Shown one piece after another: positions 33,793-43,823 of a DNA stretch of 64,000 nucleotides. Every line of letters begins with the position of its first letter. The stretch's first letter is position 1. Source of the DNA: Desulfoglaeba alkanexedens ALDC. Its GTDB lineage: Bacteria; Desulfobacterota; Syntrophobacteria; Syntrophobacterales; DSM-9756. The stretch covers positions 310,001-374,000 of the forward strand of contig NZ_CP040098.1 of NCBI RefSeq assembly GCF_005377625.1. The letters run 5' to 3'. The position numbers and the translations under genes are program-made. The notes below the pieces were generated by a model. The model was not told the DNA's origin. It searched no databases and was given only the letters and a program-made list of their open reading frames with translations.

Positions 33793-33961
33793 AATTTTTT
33801 GACCTTCGTTAACCTTTCTGGTTCAGGTTTACATTTAGGGCGCTAACAATTTTTCGACAATGTGGGTATTTTCTGTTAACGAGTCAAGCACTTCGTGGAA
33901 CTCGCCCCCTCAGATCTCGGGCGGTGACCTGGCATTCCCCTAAAAAAGAAGGCTGAAAAGG

Positions 33962-34120
33962 CAACCGACCACCCCGAAATGGAGTGCCATGCCCGCCAAC
34001 GGCAGGGCGTCGATTCTTCGAGCCTGGTGGGCCGTCACCTTCCCGGGCGTCATGATCCTTCTGGCCGTGCTCGGCTTCAACCTGCTCGGAGACGGGCTCC
34101 GGAACGCGCTGGACCCCTGA
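33962..34120 (+). pseudogene. 3' remnant of a dipeptide ABC transporter permease (dppC/oppC type)
   Basis: A plus-strand frame ending at TGA 34118-34120 encodes the unmistakable C terminus of DppC/OppC permeases: [20 protein letters not shown] then [13 protein letters not shown]. Upstream the frame reads [17 protein letters not shown], which still resembles the family (P.WG.M...GR..L), but a stop occurs at 33941-33943 and before that the sequence is repeat DNA. About 80% of the gene, any dppB and the binding-protein gene are missing. An internal ATG at 33989 could at most make a 43-residue fragment. It is in the correct order and orientation before dppD. Confidence 0.82.
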
Positions 34121-34146
34121 TTGCGGGAATAAAAGAGGATGCCCCC

Positions 34147-35121
34147 ATGTCTCAACCGCTGCTTCAGGTGAAACACCTCAAGACCTATTTCTTTACGGAA
34201 CGCGGGGTGGCCAAGGCCGTCGACGACGTGACCTTCGATCTTCTTCCGGGCCGGACGCTCGGTGTGGTCGGCGAATCGGGGTGCGGAAAGAGCGTGACGG
34301 CGCTGTCCATCATGCGGCTGATTCCCGAGCCGCCGGGTCGGATCGCGGAAGGCGAGATCCTTTTTGCCGGAAAAGAGCTGCTGAAACTTTCGGAAGAGGG
34401 CATGCGCCGGATCCGGGGGAACCAGATTTCCATGATCTTCCAGGAACCCATGACCTCTCTCAACCCGGTGTTCCGCATCGGGGAGCAAATCGCGGAAGTG
34501 CTCCAGCAGCACCAGCGACTTCGCAAACGGGAGGCCCTGGATCGATCGGTGGAACTTCTCAAACGGGTGGGCATTCCTTCGGCGGAAAGCCGCGTGAACG
34601 ACTACCCGCACCAGATGAGCGGCGGGATGCGCCAACGGGTGATGATCGCCATGGCTATCGCATGCAATCCGCGTCTCATCATCGCCGATGAGCCGACCAC
34701 GGCCCTGGACGTGACCATTCAGGCCCAGATCCTGGAACTCATGAGGGAACTCAGGGAGACCACGGGGACCGCCGTGCTGCTCATCACCCACGACCTGGGG
34801 GTGGTGGCCCAGACCGCCGAAGACGTGGTGGTGATGTACGCGGGCAGGATCGTTGAATCCACAACGGTGAAGGCCCTCTTCCATGATCCCCTGCATCCCT
34901 ACACCCAGGGGCTCTTGCGTTCTATCCCCGGAACCACGGACTCGGATGAAAAACAGCGGCTGGAAGCCATTCCCGGGGTCGTCCCTAACCTTCTGGCACT
35001 GCCGCCGGGCTGCAAATTCAACGACCGGTGTCGCTACGCCTTCGACCGCTGCGTTAAGGAGGAACCCGGACTCCTTGTTCCGAAACCCGGTCATACGGTA
35101 AGGTGTTGGCTTTATGCATGA
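34147..35121 (+). CDS. dppD: dipeptide/oligopeptide ABC transporter ATPase, DppD type
   Basis: 324 residues. Walker [17 protein letters not shown]-loop [13 protein letters not shown], signature [16 protein letters not shown], Walker [15 protein letters not shown], switch His in [11 protein letters not shown], and the C-terminal oligopeptide-family Fe-S-like motif [26 protein letters not shown] precedes ATG 34147. The reading frame is intact although the permease gene in front is truncated. It overlaps dppF by eight bases. It may serve another transporter or be on the way to loss. Confidence 0.9.
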   Translation: MSQPLLQVKHLKTYFFTERGVAKAVDDVTFDLLPGRTLGVVGESGCGKSVTALSIMRLIPEPPGRIAEGEILFAGKELLKLSEEGMRRIRGNQISMIFQEPMTSLNPVFRIGEQIAEVLQQHQRLRKREALDRSVELLKRVGIPSAESRVNDYPHQMSGGMRQRVMIAMAIACNPRLIIADEPTTALDVTIQAQILELMRELRETTGTAVLLITHDLGVVAQTAEDVVVMYAGRIVESTTVKALFHDPLHPYTQGLLRSIPGTTDSDEKQRLEAIPGVVPNLLALPPGCKFNDRCRYAFDRCVKEEPGLLVPKPGHTVRCWLYA

Positions 35122-36142
35122 TGGATGGAAAACCAAAACGATGGGCCATCAGGAAACGGCAACCGACCTGGTCGTGTTGGAGGACGTGAAGAAGTACTAT
35201 CCGGTCACCGGCGGGGTGTTGCGGCGGGAAATCGGGACCGTAAAAGCCGTGGACAGGATCGACCTCAAAGTCCGCCGCGGCGAAACGCTCGGACTGGTCG
35301 GCGAAAGCGGGTGCGGCAAGTCCACGCTGGGCCGGGTGATCCTGAAATTGGAGGACCCGACGTCGGGAAAGATCTTCTTCGACGGGCAGAATCTTGCGAA
35401 TGTCTCCCGAAAAGCCATGCGCCCGCTCCGCCGCAAGATGCAGATCATCTTCCAGGACCCCTACTCTTCTCTCAACCCCAGACAGGCGGTGGGCCGGATC
35501 ATTTCCGAAGGGCTTGTCATTCACAACGCCGGGTCCTTCTCGGAACGCCAGGAGCGTGTCCGCTACCTGATGGAACTGGTGGGCCTGCGGCCTGAAGTGA
35601 TCGACCGCTATCCCCATGAATTCAGCGGCGGACAGCGCCAGCGGATCGGTATCGCCCGCGCCTTGGCCCTGCAGCCGGAACTGATGATATGCGACGAACC
35701 CGTCTCCGCCTTGGACGTCTCGATCCGGGCCCAGGTCATCAACTTGCTCATGGACCTGCAGCAGGAATTTCATCTGACCTATCTTTTCGTTTCCCATGAC
35801 CTTTCCGTGGTCCGACACATCAGCGACCGGGTTGCCGTCATGTACTTGGGACGGCTGGTGGAACTGGCCGACAAGAAAGAACTGTACACCAATCCGCTGC
35901 ACCCTTACACTCAGGCGCTGCTGGAAGCCATTCCGATCCCGGACCCGGAAGTAAAGAAAGATTTCAAGGGCCTGGTGGGCGATCTTCCCAGTCCGCTCAA
36001 CCCGCCTCCGGGCTGCCATTTTCATCCCAGATGCCCGTACGCCATGGATGTGTGCCGAGTAAAAGTCCCCGCTTTCGTGGAAGTCCATCCCCGGCACCAT
36101 GTACGCTGCTTCCTCTTGAGCGGTCAAACCCAGGACAACTGA
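35114..36142 (+). CDS. dppF: dipeptide/oligopeptide ABC transporter ATPase, DppF type
   Basis: 342 residues. Walker [17 protein letters not shown]-loop [12 protein letters not shown], signature [16 protein letters not shown], Walker [15 protein letters not shown], switch His in [12 protein letters not shown], and the C-terminal [14 protein letters not shown] motif of the family. The start at 35114 overlaps dppD; ATG 35141 is a possible alternative. It is intact, with no frameshift, and is followed by repeat DNA instead of more transporter genes. Confidence 0.9.
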   Translation: MHDGWKTKTMGHQETATDLVVLEDVKKYYPVTGGVLRREIGTVKAVDRIDLKVRRGETLGLVGESGCGKSTLGRVILKLEDPTSGKIFFDGQNLANVSRKAMRPLRRKMQIIFQDPYSSLNPRQAVGRIISEGLVIHNAGSFSERQERVRYLMELVGLRPEVIDRYPHEFSGGQRQRIGIARALALQPELMICDEPVSALDVSIRAQVINLLMDLQQEFHLTYLFVSHDLSVVRHISDRVAVMYLGRLVELADKKELYTNPLHPYTQALLEAIPIPDPEVKKDFKGLVGDLPSPLNPPPGCHFHPRCPYAMDVCRVKVPAFVEVHPRHHVRCFLLSGQTQDN

Positions 36143-36168
36143 AAAGGTGTCTGAGAATACTCTGCACT

Positions 36169-36299
36169 GTTCCCAAGCCCCACCATCCACCTCGTTCCCA
36201 AGCTCTGGCTCGGGCACGGCCTCAATCGAAGCTGGAGCTTCTGCACAGTTGTGTTCCCAAGCTGGAGCTTGGGAACAAGGGGGATGCTATAGCTTGGGA
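36169..36299. repeat. cluster of repeat A units, including inverted copy 2
   Basis: GTTCCCAAGC occurs at 36169, 36194 and 36253. Bases 36227-36276 are the reverse complement of 22420-22469 with one difference, and 36253-36276 is the same perfect palindrome as 22692-22715. A decayed half, AGCTTGGGAGCAAGG, follows at about 36290. The 311-base space between dppF and the channel gene holds nothing else recognised. Confidence 0.8.
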
Positions 36300-36453
36300 G
36301 CAAGGGCAACCGACCTATAGTGATGGTGGTCACCTGCGGAGACATGAAAAGTGTGTGAACCCATGGCTCGGCCGCATTGATTTTGATGGACGCCTCCCCT
36401 AGAATTCGTTGGACGTTGAAAGCCCGCTCACTTCTCACGCGCAGGTCGAGTAC

Positions 36454-37479
36454 ATGAATTCCGGTGTTGGCGTCATCGGGCGTCGGCTTCTCCTGCTTTC
36501 GCTTTCGTTTCTGGGAATCCTGCTGGTCGGGACGGCCGGCTACATGATAGTCGCCGATTTCAGCTTTCTCGACGCCCTCTACATGACGGTCATCACGTTG
36601 ACCACCGTCGGCTTCGGTGAAGTGCGCCCGCTCGACCCGGCGGGGAGACTTTACACGATCCTGCTCCTCTTCATGGGTGTCGGATTTGTCGCCTACCATA
36701 CGGCCTCATTCGGCCAGCTTCTCATGGACAGCAACCTGCTCGAAATCTACCGGAGGCGTCGGGTGCGCAAGAAACTGAAAGAAGTAACCAATCACTATAT
36801 TATCTGCGGTTACGGGCAAATGGGCAAAATCATCGTCAGGGAACTCAACCGCCACAAGGTCCCGCTGGTGGTCATCGACACGCTGGAATCGGATCTCCTG
36901 CGGCTCCAGGAAATAGGCTTGCCTTACCTTGCCGGCGACGCGAGAGACGAAGAGAATCTCCTGGCGGCCGGCATCGAGCGAGCCAAGGGCCTGGTTTCCG
37001 TTGTGGCTCACGACACGGACAACGTCTTCATCGTCCTCACCGCCAGGGATTTGAACCGGAATCTTTTCATCTGCGCCCGGGCCATGACGTCGGGGATCGA
37101 AAAGCGGCTCATCAAGGCGGGCGCGGACCGGGTCGTTTCCCCTTACGCCGGGGGCGCCATGCGGATCGCTCAGAACATTCTTCGCCCCACCGTCACCGAT
37201 TTCCTGGAACTGGCCCTCTCCGGCGACGGCATGGCTCTCAGCATGGAAGAACTCACCATTCCCGGGGAAGCGCCGCTTGTCGGAAAGATGCTCATGCACT
37301 CCGGCATCCGCAGTGATTTCAACCTGATCATCGTGGCCATCAAGCGATCCGACGGCACCATGATCTACAATCCATCGCCCCATGAGACACTCCAGGGGGA
37401 CGACACTCTGGTAGCCATCGGACCCAGGGACAACCTGGACCGCTTCGCGGACCAACTGGGCGGGAAATCCCCACAATGA
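36454..37479 (+). CDS. two-TM potassium channel with cytoplasmic RCK (TrkA-N/TrkA-C) domains
   Basis: 341 residues. TM1 (LLLLSLSFLGILLVGTAGYM), a pore helix with selectivity filter TVGFGE (usual TVGYGD), TM2 (LLLFMGVGFVAYHTASF), then an RCK domain with the Rossmann motif YIICGYGQMGKIIVREL and VVIDTLESDLLRLQE, and a TrkA-C domain at the end (PLVGKMLMHSGIRSDFNLIIVAI). It resembles MthK-like ligand-gated channels; it lacks a second pore. A TTG frame from 36409 adds 15 residues; I prefer ATG 36454, although its ribosome-binding site is weak. It stands alone after repeat DNA. Confidence 0.88.
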   Translation: MNSGVGVIGRRLLLLSLSFLGILLVGTAGYMIVADFSFLDALYMTVITLTTVGFGEVRPLDPAGRLYTILLLFMGVGFVAYHTASFGQLLMDSNLLEIYRRRRVRKKLKEVTNHYIICGYGQMGKIIVRELNRHKVPLVVIDTLESDLLRLQEIGLPYLAGDARDEENLLAAGIERAKGLVSVVAHDTDNVFIVLTARDLNRNLFICARAMTSGIEKRLIKAGADRVVSPYAGGAMRIAQNILRPTVTDFLELALSGDGMALSMEELTIPGEAPLVGKMLMHSGIRSDFNLIIVAIKRSDGTMIYNPSPHETLQGDDTLVAIGPRDNLDRFADQLGGKSPQ

Positions 37480-37526
37480 TCCCACCGGCGCGCTGGGGCG
37501 AAGGAAATATCAATGAAAGTAACTAG

Positions 37527-37555
37527 TTGACAAGCATTACCTGATATCCTATAAG
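37527..37555 (+). promoter_or_regulatory. promoter of the beta-oxidation operon
   Basis: -35 TTGACA (37527-37532), 17-base spacer, -10 TATAAG (37550-37555), about 84 bases before the thiolase ATG. Both boxes are near consensus. Confidence 0.78.
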
Positions 37556-37638
37556 GGTTTTCGGCTCAACAAGCCGGGTTCCTTTCCCTCCCAACCCAAG
37601 TTTCGTACTTACAAATCCAGCTCCCTATGGAGGTTGCC

Positions 37639-38820
37639 ATGCATCAAGCGGTCATTGTGAGCGCAGTCCGAACGCCGGTCGGAAGTTTCGGCAGGTCGTT
37701 GTGTACCGTTTCCGCCGTAAAGTTGGGTGTCATTGCGGTGAAGGAGGCGCTGGCGCGGATCGGCCTTTCGGGGGAACAGGTGGACGAGGTGATCCTGGGG
37801 AACGTGCTCCAGGGCGGCCAGGGGCAGAATCCAGCCCGGCAGGTCGCCATACATTCAGGGATTCCCTACACCATCCCCGCCTATACCATTAATAAGGTCT
37901 GTGCCTCCGGTCTCAAATCGGTAGCCCTGGCGGCTCAGGCCGTCATGCTCGGTGACGCCGAGGTGGTGGTGGCGGGAGGCATCGAGAACATGAGTGACGC
38001 TCCGTATGCGCTGCCGCAGGCCCGCTGGGGGCACCGGATGGGCGAAGGTCGCCTGGTGGACCTCATGATCCACGATGGACTGTGGGACATCTTCTACGGC
38101 TACCACATGGGGATCACCGCTGAAAACATCGCGGAACGGTTCGGTGTGAGCCGGGAAGACCAGGATCGTTTTGCTTTGGAAAGTCATCAGAAGGCGGAAG
38201 CCGCCATCCGAAGCGGCCGGTTCAGAGACGAGATTGTGCCGGTTTCGATCCCTCAGAAGAAGGGCGATCCGGTGCTTTTCGATACCGATGAGCATCCGAG
38301 GTTCGGCACGACCCTGGAAGCGCTTTCGAAACTGAAGCCGGCGTTCAAGCCCGGTGGAACAGTCACCGCCGGGAACGCCTCGGGAATCAACGACGGCGCG
38401 GGCGCCATTGTGGTCATGTCCGAACGGAAGGCCGCGGACCTGAATCTAACGCCGCTCGCCTGCATCCGTTCCTACGCATCGGCCGGAGTCGATCCCGCCA
38501 TCATGGGCACCGGCCCCATTCCGGCCAGCCGCAAGGCGCTGGAAAAGGCCGGCTGGACCGTAGATGACCTGGATCTCATCGAGGCCAACGAGGCGTTTGC
38601 GTCTCAAGCCATCACCGTCAATCGAGAAATGGGCTGGGACACATCCAAGGTCAACGTGTACGGCGGCGCCATCGCGTTAGGTCATCCCATCGGCGCTTCC
38701 GGCGCCCGGATCCTGACCACTCTGCTCTACGAAATGAAGCGACGGGGCGCCCGAAAGGGACTGGCCACATTGTGCATCGGAGGCGGGCAGGGTCTCGCCA
38801 TGACCGTGGAAGCCCCCTGA
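37639..38820 (+). CDS. acetyl-CoA acetyltransferase (thiolase)
   Basis: 393 residues, standard thiolase II. It cleaves acetoacetyl-CoA or a short 3-ketoacyl-CoA, or runs in reverse. The nucleophilic cysteine is in [15 protein letters not shown], the catalytic histidine in [16 protein letters not shown] and the second cysteine in [16 protein letters not shown] is also present. ATG 37639 is chosen since GGAGG lies five bases before it; an ATG at 37627 overlaps that site. First gene of a three-gene set with enoyl-CoA hydratase and acyl-CoA dehydrogenase. atoB-like by length and motifs. Confidence 0.95.
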   Translation: MHQAVIVSAVRTPVGSFGRSLCTVSAVKLGVIAVKEALARIGLSGEQVDEVILGNVLQGGQGQNPARQVAIHSGIPYTIPAYTINKVCASGLKSVALAAQAVMLGDAEVVVAGGIENMSDAPYALPQARWGHRMGEGRLVDLMIHDGLWDIFYGYHMGITAENIAERFGVSREDQDRFALESHQKAEAAIRSGRFRDEIVPVSIPQKKGDPVLFDTDEHPRFGTTLEALSKLKPAFKPGGTVTAGNASGINDGAGAIVVMSERKAADLNLTPLACIRSYASAGVDPAIMGTGPIPASRKALEKAGWTVDDLDLIEANEAFASQAITVNREMGWDTSKVNVYGGAIALGHPIGASGARILTTLLYEMKRRGARKGLATLCIGGGQGLAMTVEAP

Positions 38821-38902
38821 ATCAAGCTCAGGAAGCCAACCTCTGGATCGCCCGAAGGCTGAACCATTAAACCTGAGCTCAAGCGAAAGGCGAGGTGATT
38901 GT

Positions 38903-39694
38903 ATGGCTTACGAGAACATCCTTTTCGAAGTTCAAGACGGGATAGCACTGCTCACCTTCAACCGGCCTAAGGCTCTGAATGCTCTGAATCCCCAGACTCT
39001 GGAAGAAGTGAGAGATGCTGTGGAGCGGGTTCGACAGGACGACGCCCTCCGGGTTCTGGTATTCACCGGCGCCGGTGACAAGGCGTTTGTGGCCGGCGCG
39101 GACATATCGGAACTCCAGAAGATGAACCCACTGGAAGCTCGGCTTTTCGCCGAGCGCGGACAGGAGATTGTTTTCAGCCTGGAGGCGCTGCCCAAGCCGG
39201 TCATCGCCTGTGTCAACGGGTTCGCCTTGGGCGGCGGCTGCGAACTGGCCATGAGCTGCGACTTCATCTACGCTTCGGAACGGGCGCAGTTCGGCCAGCC
39301 CGAGATCAATCTGGGCATAATTCCCGGCTTTGGAGGCACTCAGCGCCTGGCCCGGCTGATCGGTAGAGCCAAGGCCAAGGAAATATGCATGACCGGCGAG
39401 CGTATCAGCGCTCAGGAAGCCAAGGCACTGGGCCTGGTGGCCAAGGTCTTTCCAGCAGAAACCCTCCTGGAGGAAACCCTCAAGGCCGCGCGCAACCTGG
39501 CGGAAAAGAGCCGCGTAGCCCTCAGAGCCATCAAACAGGCGGTGGACCGGGGGATGGACGTGGACCTGAAAACGGGTTGCGCCTTCGAAGCGGAGGCGTT
39601 CGGCGTCTGCTTCGCGGGTCAGGACGCCAGGGAAGGAACCACCGCCTTCCTGGAAAAACGGAAGCCTCATTTCACTGGCACCTTCACGAACTGA
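38903..39694 (+). CDS. enoyl-CoA hydratase (crotonase)
   Basis: 263 residues. The oxyanion hole residues lie in KAFVAGADISEL and in FALGGGCELAMSCDF; the two catalytic glutamates lie in GCELAMS and in GQPEINLGIIPGFGGTQRLARLIG. Hydrates crotonyl-type enoyl-CoA esters. It follows the thiolase by 82 bases with AGGTGATTGT before its ATG. With thiolase and acyl-CoA dehydrogenase it supports butyrate-type beta-oxidation or its reverse; a 3-hydroxyacyl-CoA dehydrogenase is missing from this cluster. Confidence 0.94.
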   Translation: MAYENILFEVQDGIALLTFNRPKALNALNPQTLEEVRDAVERVRQDDALRVLVFTGAGDKAFVAGADISELQKMNPLEARLFAERGQEIVFSLEALPKPVIACVNGFALGGGCELAMSCDFIYASERAQFGQPEINLGIIPGFGGTQRLARLIGRAKAKEICMTGERISAQEAKALGLVAKVFPAETLLEETLKAARNLAEKSRVALRAIKQAVDRGMDVDLKTGCAFEAEAFGVCFAGQDAREGTTAFLEKRKPHFTGTFTN

Positions 39695-39781
39695 CGTGTT
39701 TCACGCGGCCCGCCGCAGGCGGCCTTCAAACTACCGGCTACCGAAACCTGATAAATACGTGTTGCGCACGGAGGAGCTGAC

Positions 39782-40930
39782 ATGAATTTCGAGCTGACCG
39801 AAGAACAAAGAATGATTCAAGACATGGCCCGCAAGTTCGCCGAGCGTGAGATCGCTCCGGTCGCCGCCGAACTGGATCGCACCCATCGCCATCCGGAAGA
39901 GATCGTCAAGAAGATGGGGGAACTGGGCCTCATGGGCGTCACCATTCCCGAGGTCTATGGGGGGGCCGGAATGGACTACGTGAGTTACGCGCTGGCGACC
40001 ATGGAGATTTCCAAGGCATGCGCATCCTGCGGCGTGATCATGAGCGTGTGCAACAGCCTCTACAACTTCCCGGTCTATGCATTCGGGTCCGAAGAACAGA
40101 AGCAAAAGTACCTCCGGCCCGTCGCCAGCGGCGAAGCCCTGGGCTGCTATGGACTGACGGAATCCGGAGCGGGTTCGGACCCTGCCGCCATGAGAACGAC
40201 AGCGGTGCTGGACGGCGATGAATGGGTGATCAACGGAGAAAAGAAGTTCATCAGCAACGGAAACGTTGCCCGCTACTGCGTGCTCGCGGCCGTGACGGAC
40301 CGGAGCAAGGGCTACAAGGGCATCAGCTCCTTTGTGATGGACCTGGAGAGCACGCCCGGCTTCCGCGTGGGGAAATTGGAAGAAAAGCTTGGGATCAACG
40401 CCACTGGCACCGCCGAGCTCGTTTTCGAAGACGCCCGGGTTCCCAAGGAGAACCTCCTCGGCAAGGAAGGCGAAGGCTTCAAGCAAATGCTCACCACCCT
40501 GGACGGCGGCCGCATCGGCATCGCCTCTCAGGCCATCGGCATCGGCCGTGCGGCGCTCCAAACCGCCATCGAATACAGCAAGACCCGGGAACAGTTCGGT
40601 CGCCCCATATCGAGTTTCCAGGCCATCCAGTGGAAGATCGCCGACATCGCCACGCAGCTGGACGCCGCGGAACTGCTGACCTTGCGAGCCGCGTGGCTGG
40701 AACAGAACGGCCGGCCCTACGAAAAAGAAGCGGCCATGGCCAAGATGTATGCTTCGGACACGACCATGTGGGCGACGGTCGAATGCCTCCAGATCCTGGG
40801 CGGCTACGGATACTGCAAGGAATATCCGATGGAACGACACCTGCGCGACGCCAAGATCACCCAGATCTACGAAGGCACCAATGAAATCATGCGGCTGGTG
40901 ATCGCCAGAAACATCGTGGGAAAGAAGTAA
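39782..40930 (+). CDS. acyl-CoA dehydrogenase, short-chain (butyryl-CoA type)
   Basis: 382 residues, FAD-dependent. Landmarks are LTEEQRMIQDMARKFAEREI, GCYGLTESGAGSDPAAMRT, WVINGEKKFISNG, GGRIGIASQAIGIG, REQFGRPISSFQAIQWKIAD, LQILGGYGYCKEYPMER and YEGTNEIMRLVIAR with the catalytic glutamate, placed as in short-chain enzymes. Electrons leave through electron-transfer flavoprotein, but etfAB are not in this window. ACGGAGGAGCTGAC precedes the ATG. A strong terminator follows. Confidence 0.95.
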   Translation: MNFELTEEQRMIQDMARKFAEREIAPVAAELDRTHRHPEEIVKKMGELGLMGVTIPEVYGGAGMDYVSYALATMEISKACASCGVIMSVCNSLYNFPVYAFGSEEQKQKYLRPVASGEALGCYGLTESGAGSDPAAMRTTAVLDGDEWVINGEKKFISNGNVARYCVLAAVTDRSKGYKGISSFVMDLESTPGFRVGKLEEKLGINATGTAELVFEDARVPKENLLGKEGEGFKQMLTTLDGGRIGIASQAIGIGRAALQTAIEYSKTREQFGRPISSFQAIQWKIADIATQLDAAELLTLRAAWLEQNGRPYEKEAAMAKMYASDTTMWATVECLQILGGYGYCKEYPMERHLRDAKITQIYEGTNEIMRLVIARNIVGKK

Positions 40931-40950
40931 CCTCCGGCTCGCAAACAAAA

Positions 40951-40987
40951 AACCCGGGAAGCTCTCTGTAGCTTTCCGGGTTTTTTT
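40951..40987 (+). terminator. Rho-independent terminator of the beta-oxidation operon
   Basis: AACCCGGGAAGCT pairs with AGCTTTCCGGGTT (one mismatch) around a short loop, then a run of seven T. It also lies downstream of rpsU on the other strand, 140 bases away. Confidence 0.9.
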
Positions 40988-41125
40988 CAGCGACAGGCAA
41001 GCCGTTCCAATGACGGGCGCGGTCTTGGTCTTGGAGATACATCAAAGAGCGTTACCGCGCGGTAGGGTTTCACCTTGGGCCCGTGGCGTCCGAAGCTTGG
41101 AAGGTCACTCCCACAGGCCCCGTCT

Positions 41126-41320
41126 TCACGCCGCGCCGACCAGTCGACGCATCCGACGCTGGATCCGCTTGATGGCCTTCTTGCGCTTGATGCGCCGTCG
41201 TTCGCCCTTGGAAAGATAGTAATTGTGGCGGCGCAGCACGGGCTGCACGTTCTTCTGAAAATCTTTCCGAAGTTTACGGATCTTTTTTTCGAAACTGTCT
41301 CTCGTCTCGAATTCCGCCAT
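41126..41320 (-). CDS. rpsU: 30S ribosomal protein S21
   Basis: 64 residues, strongly basic. Landmarks are SFEKKIRKLRKDFQKNVQPV, RRHNYYLSKGERRRIKRKKA and RRMRRL. S21 sits near the anti-Shine-Dalgarno region of 16S rRNA and is needed for initiation. It follows fusA by 221 bases on the same strand; a weak pair TTGATG-17-TGTATT in that gap may be its own promoter. The N terminus MAEFETRDSFEKK is somewhat longer than the E. coli form, as often in Desulfobacterota. Confidence 0.93.
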   Translation of the reverse strand: MAEFETRDSFEKKIRKLRKDFQKNVQPVLRRHNYYLSKGERRRIKRKKAIKRIQRRMRRLVGAA

Positions 41321-41541
41321 CCAGTTTTCACCTGCCTTTCAACAACAAAAGAGCCCCTTTCGGACCCCCTGTCCCGAAGTCTTGGGAACGCTCCCCGGCG
41401 AATCCACAGCCGGCCGCCTCCCGTCCCAATACACTTGCCTGCACAAATGCCATCAACCGAAAATTTAATTTAGCACACAGGATAGCGCAATAACAAGGAA
41501 AAAGCGCCTCCATGCCCGATACAGCCGCAAAGCTTCCAGGC

Positions 41542-43593
41542 TCAGAAGCTCTTCGGCTCACAGAGCAGGTCGAAATGAGAGAACTGCATACTGAAGGTAG
41601 CCCGCCCCTGGGTGGCGCTTCGCAGAGTCGTCGAATACCCGAACATCTTGGAAAGCGGCACCATGGCTTCAACCACCTGGACGGCCTTTCGCGCGCTGAT
41701 CCCTTCGATACGACCTTTCCTCAGGTTGAGATCCGCGATCACCTCGCCCAGGAATTCTTCGGGCACCAGGATCTCAACGGCCATGTACGGTTCCAACAAG
41801 GTGGGGTCGCCCTGTCTGAACGCGTCCCGAAACGCCATGGCGGCGGCCACCCGAAAGGCGAGTTCCGTAGAAATACCTTCCTGCGCCTGGCCGCCCACGA
41901 GGGTTACCAGCGTGTCCGTCACCGGGTACCCGAGGATCTCCCCGCTCGTCAGCGCATCGCTCACGCCTTCTTCCACGGCTCCAAGGAAGGCGTCGGGTAT
42001 CGAACCGTCTCGAACCCGGCTCTCGATCAGGTTCCCCTTGTTCCTGCCCCGCGGGCTCAGAAACAGTTCCACGCCGGCAAACTGGCGGGAACCGGAGATC
42101 TCACGGTCGAACACTCCGAGGCCCCGGGCTTCCTTTTGAATGGTTTCCCGGTAAACGACCTGGGGTTTGCCCACGTTGACATTCACGTTGTATTCGCGCT
42201 GCAGGCGGGTCACGATGATCTCCAGGTGCAACTCCCCCATGCCGCTGATGACCATCTGTCCCGTGTCTTCGTTTTCCTGGAAAAGGAAGGTGGGATCTTC
42301 TTCGGCCAGCCGCTGCAGGGCTTCCAGCAACTTGTCCTGGTCAGCCCGGGTCTTGGGCTCAACGGCGGTTGAGATCACCGGCTGATAAAACTCGATGGAT
42401 TCCAGTAGGATTGGATGATCAGGGTCGCAGAGGGTATCCCCGGTGGTGGCCGACTTCAGGCCCATCAGCGCCACGATGCTGCCCGCTTCGGCTTCCTCCT
42501 GCCGCTCCCGCTTGTTGGCGTGCATCTGGAAAATCCTGGAAAGCCTCTCGCGTGTTCCCTTGGTAACGTTGTAAACCATGTCCCCCGCACGCACCTTGCC
42601 GGAGTAGATGCGGGCGTAGGTGAGCTTCCGCCCCTGGTCCATGAAAATCTTGAACGCCAGTGCCGCAAAGGGTTCCGAAACACTGCTCAGCCGCTTCTCC
42701 GGTTCCTTGGTGACCGGATGGATCCCTTGAACGGGCGGCACGTCCATGGGACACGGAAGGTAATGGCCGATGGCGTCCAGGAGGGGCTGAATGCCCTTGT
42801 TCTTCAAAGCCGAACCGCACAATACGGGGACCATTCTAAGTTCCAGGGTGAGCTTCCGGATCACCGGGATGAGTTGGGCCGAATCGATGGGGAGCCCCTC
42901 GAGATAGCGTTCCATGAGTCCGTCGTCCCACTCGGCCACCCGCGCCACGAGCTCCTCGCGCGCCTCGCGGGCCGCGTCCAGAAGCTCCGGCTCGATCTCA
43001 CCGTATTCGTAGCTGGCCCCCAGCGTCTCGTCGAACCAGGTCACCTGCTTCATTTCCAAAAGATCGATCACACCGCGAAACTCGGCTTCCCGGCCCACGG
43101 GAAGCTGCAGCAGAAGCGGATTCGCCTTCAGCTTCTCCCGCATCTGGTCCAAAACGGCCGGCAGATCGGCACCGATCCGATCCATCTTATTGACGAACGC
43201 GATCTTGGGGACGTGATACTTGTCGGCCTGGTGCCAGACCGTTTCGGACTGGGGTTCGACGCCGCCCACACCGCAAAAGACGGCGATGGCTCCGTCGAGG
43301 ACTCTGAGGGACCGCTCCACCTCAATGGTGAAGTCTACGTGCCCGGGAGTATCGATAAGGTGGATTTCGTGGCCCTTCCAGTGACAGGTGGTAACGGCGG
43401 AGGTGATGGTGATACCCCGTTCCTGTTCCTGCTCCATCCAATCCATCACCGCCGTGCCCTCGTGGACTTCTCCGATCCTGTGGGATCTTCCGGTGTAATA
43501 GAGGATCCTTTCAGTGACGGTGGTCTTGCCGGCATCGATGTGAGCGATGATGCCTATGTTTCGGATTGCCTTCAGCTTTTGTAGCTCGGCCAT
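41542..43593 (-). CDS. fusA: translation elongation factor G
   Basis: 683 residues, slightly short for EF-G (about 690-700). GTPase that moves tRNAs and mRNA after peptide bond formation and helps in recycling. G1 AHIDAGKTT, switch I with [18 protein letters not shown]3 DTPGHVDF, G4 NKMD, then domains II-V ending [17 protein letters not shown]. It is not in the str operon but alone with rpsU. With one EF-G visible here I cannot say if it is the main translocase or a second paralogue; a search of the full genome would decide. Confidence 0.95.
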   Translation of the reverse strand: MAELQKLKAIRNIGIIAHIDAGKTTVTERILYYTGRSHRIGEVHEGTAVMDWMEQEQERGITITSAVTTCHWKGHEIHLIDTPGHVDFTIEVERSLRVLDGAIAVFCGVGGVEPQSETVWHQADKYHVPKIAFVNKMDRIGADLPAVLDQMREKLKANPLLLQLPVGREAEFRGVIDLLEMKQVTWFDETLGASYEYGEIEPELLDAAREAREELVARVAEWDDGLMERYLEGLPIDSAQLIPVIRKLTLELRMVPVLCGSALKNKGIQPLLDAIGHYLPCPMDVPPVQGIHPVTKEPEKRLSSVSEPFAALAFKIFMDQGRKLTYARIYSGKVRAGDMVYNVTKGTRERLSRIFQMHANKRERQEEAEAGSIVALMGLKSATTGDTLCDPDHPILLESIEFYQPVISTAVEPKTRADQDKLLEALQRLAEEDPTFLFQENEDTGQMVISGMGELHLEIIVTRLQREYNVNVNVGKPQVVYRETIQKEARGLGVFDREISGSRQFAGVELFLSPRGRNKGNLIESRVRDGSIPDAFLGAVEEGVSDALTSGEILGYPVTDTLVTLVGGQAQEGISTELAFRVAAAMAFRDAFRQGDPTLLEPYMAVEILVPEEFLGEVIADLNLRKGRIEGISARKAVQVVEAMVPLSKMFGYSTTLRSATQGRATFSMQFSHFDLLCEPKSF

Positions 43594-43626
43594 ATCGTTT
43601 TTCCGTAAGGATGAGTTGAAAGGCGC

Positions 43627-43654
43627 AGGTCCGGCAGACCCCTGCGCCCTGACC
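43627..43654 (-). promoter_or_regulatory. hairpin in the fusA 5' leader
   Basis: GCGCAGG and CCTGCGC form a stem (about 43622-43629 with 43640-43648) around a nine-to-ten-base loop, some 30 bases before the fusA ATG on the minus strand. A second short palindrome, CGGCTGTCGCAGCCG, lies at about 43685-43699. Either could affect fusA translation; no known motif is recognised. Confidence 0.3.
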
Positions 43655-43735
43655 CTGTGAGGAGGCGGCGGCTTCGGGTTCCGCGGCTGTCGCAGCCGTT
43701 GATCTCAAACCGGTTTCTAATTAAAATATTTTGTG

Positions 43736-43741
43736 TATAAT
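43736..43741 (+). promoter_or_regulatory. -10 element TATAAT for the small cysteine-rich gene
   Basis: A perfect TATAAT in an A+T-rich island (43715-43748) about 83 bases before the ATG at 43824. The -35 (TTTCTA, spacer 16) is poor. Confidence 0.45.
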
Positions 43742-43823
43742 AAAAGGATGGGTCGGCGTAGCCACGACGTTTGAACGTCCCATCGTCCATGCCGAATCGC
43801 TTTCAACCGCACGGGAGGAGGAT

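Noticed and set aside
33462-33960. A possible CRISPR or phage attachment region in the repeat-rich gap
   Set aside because: The repeats are of different types, not regularly spaced, and no cas, integrase or tRNA gene is near.
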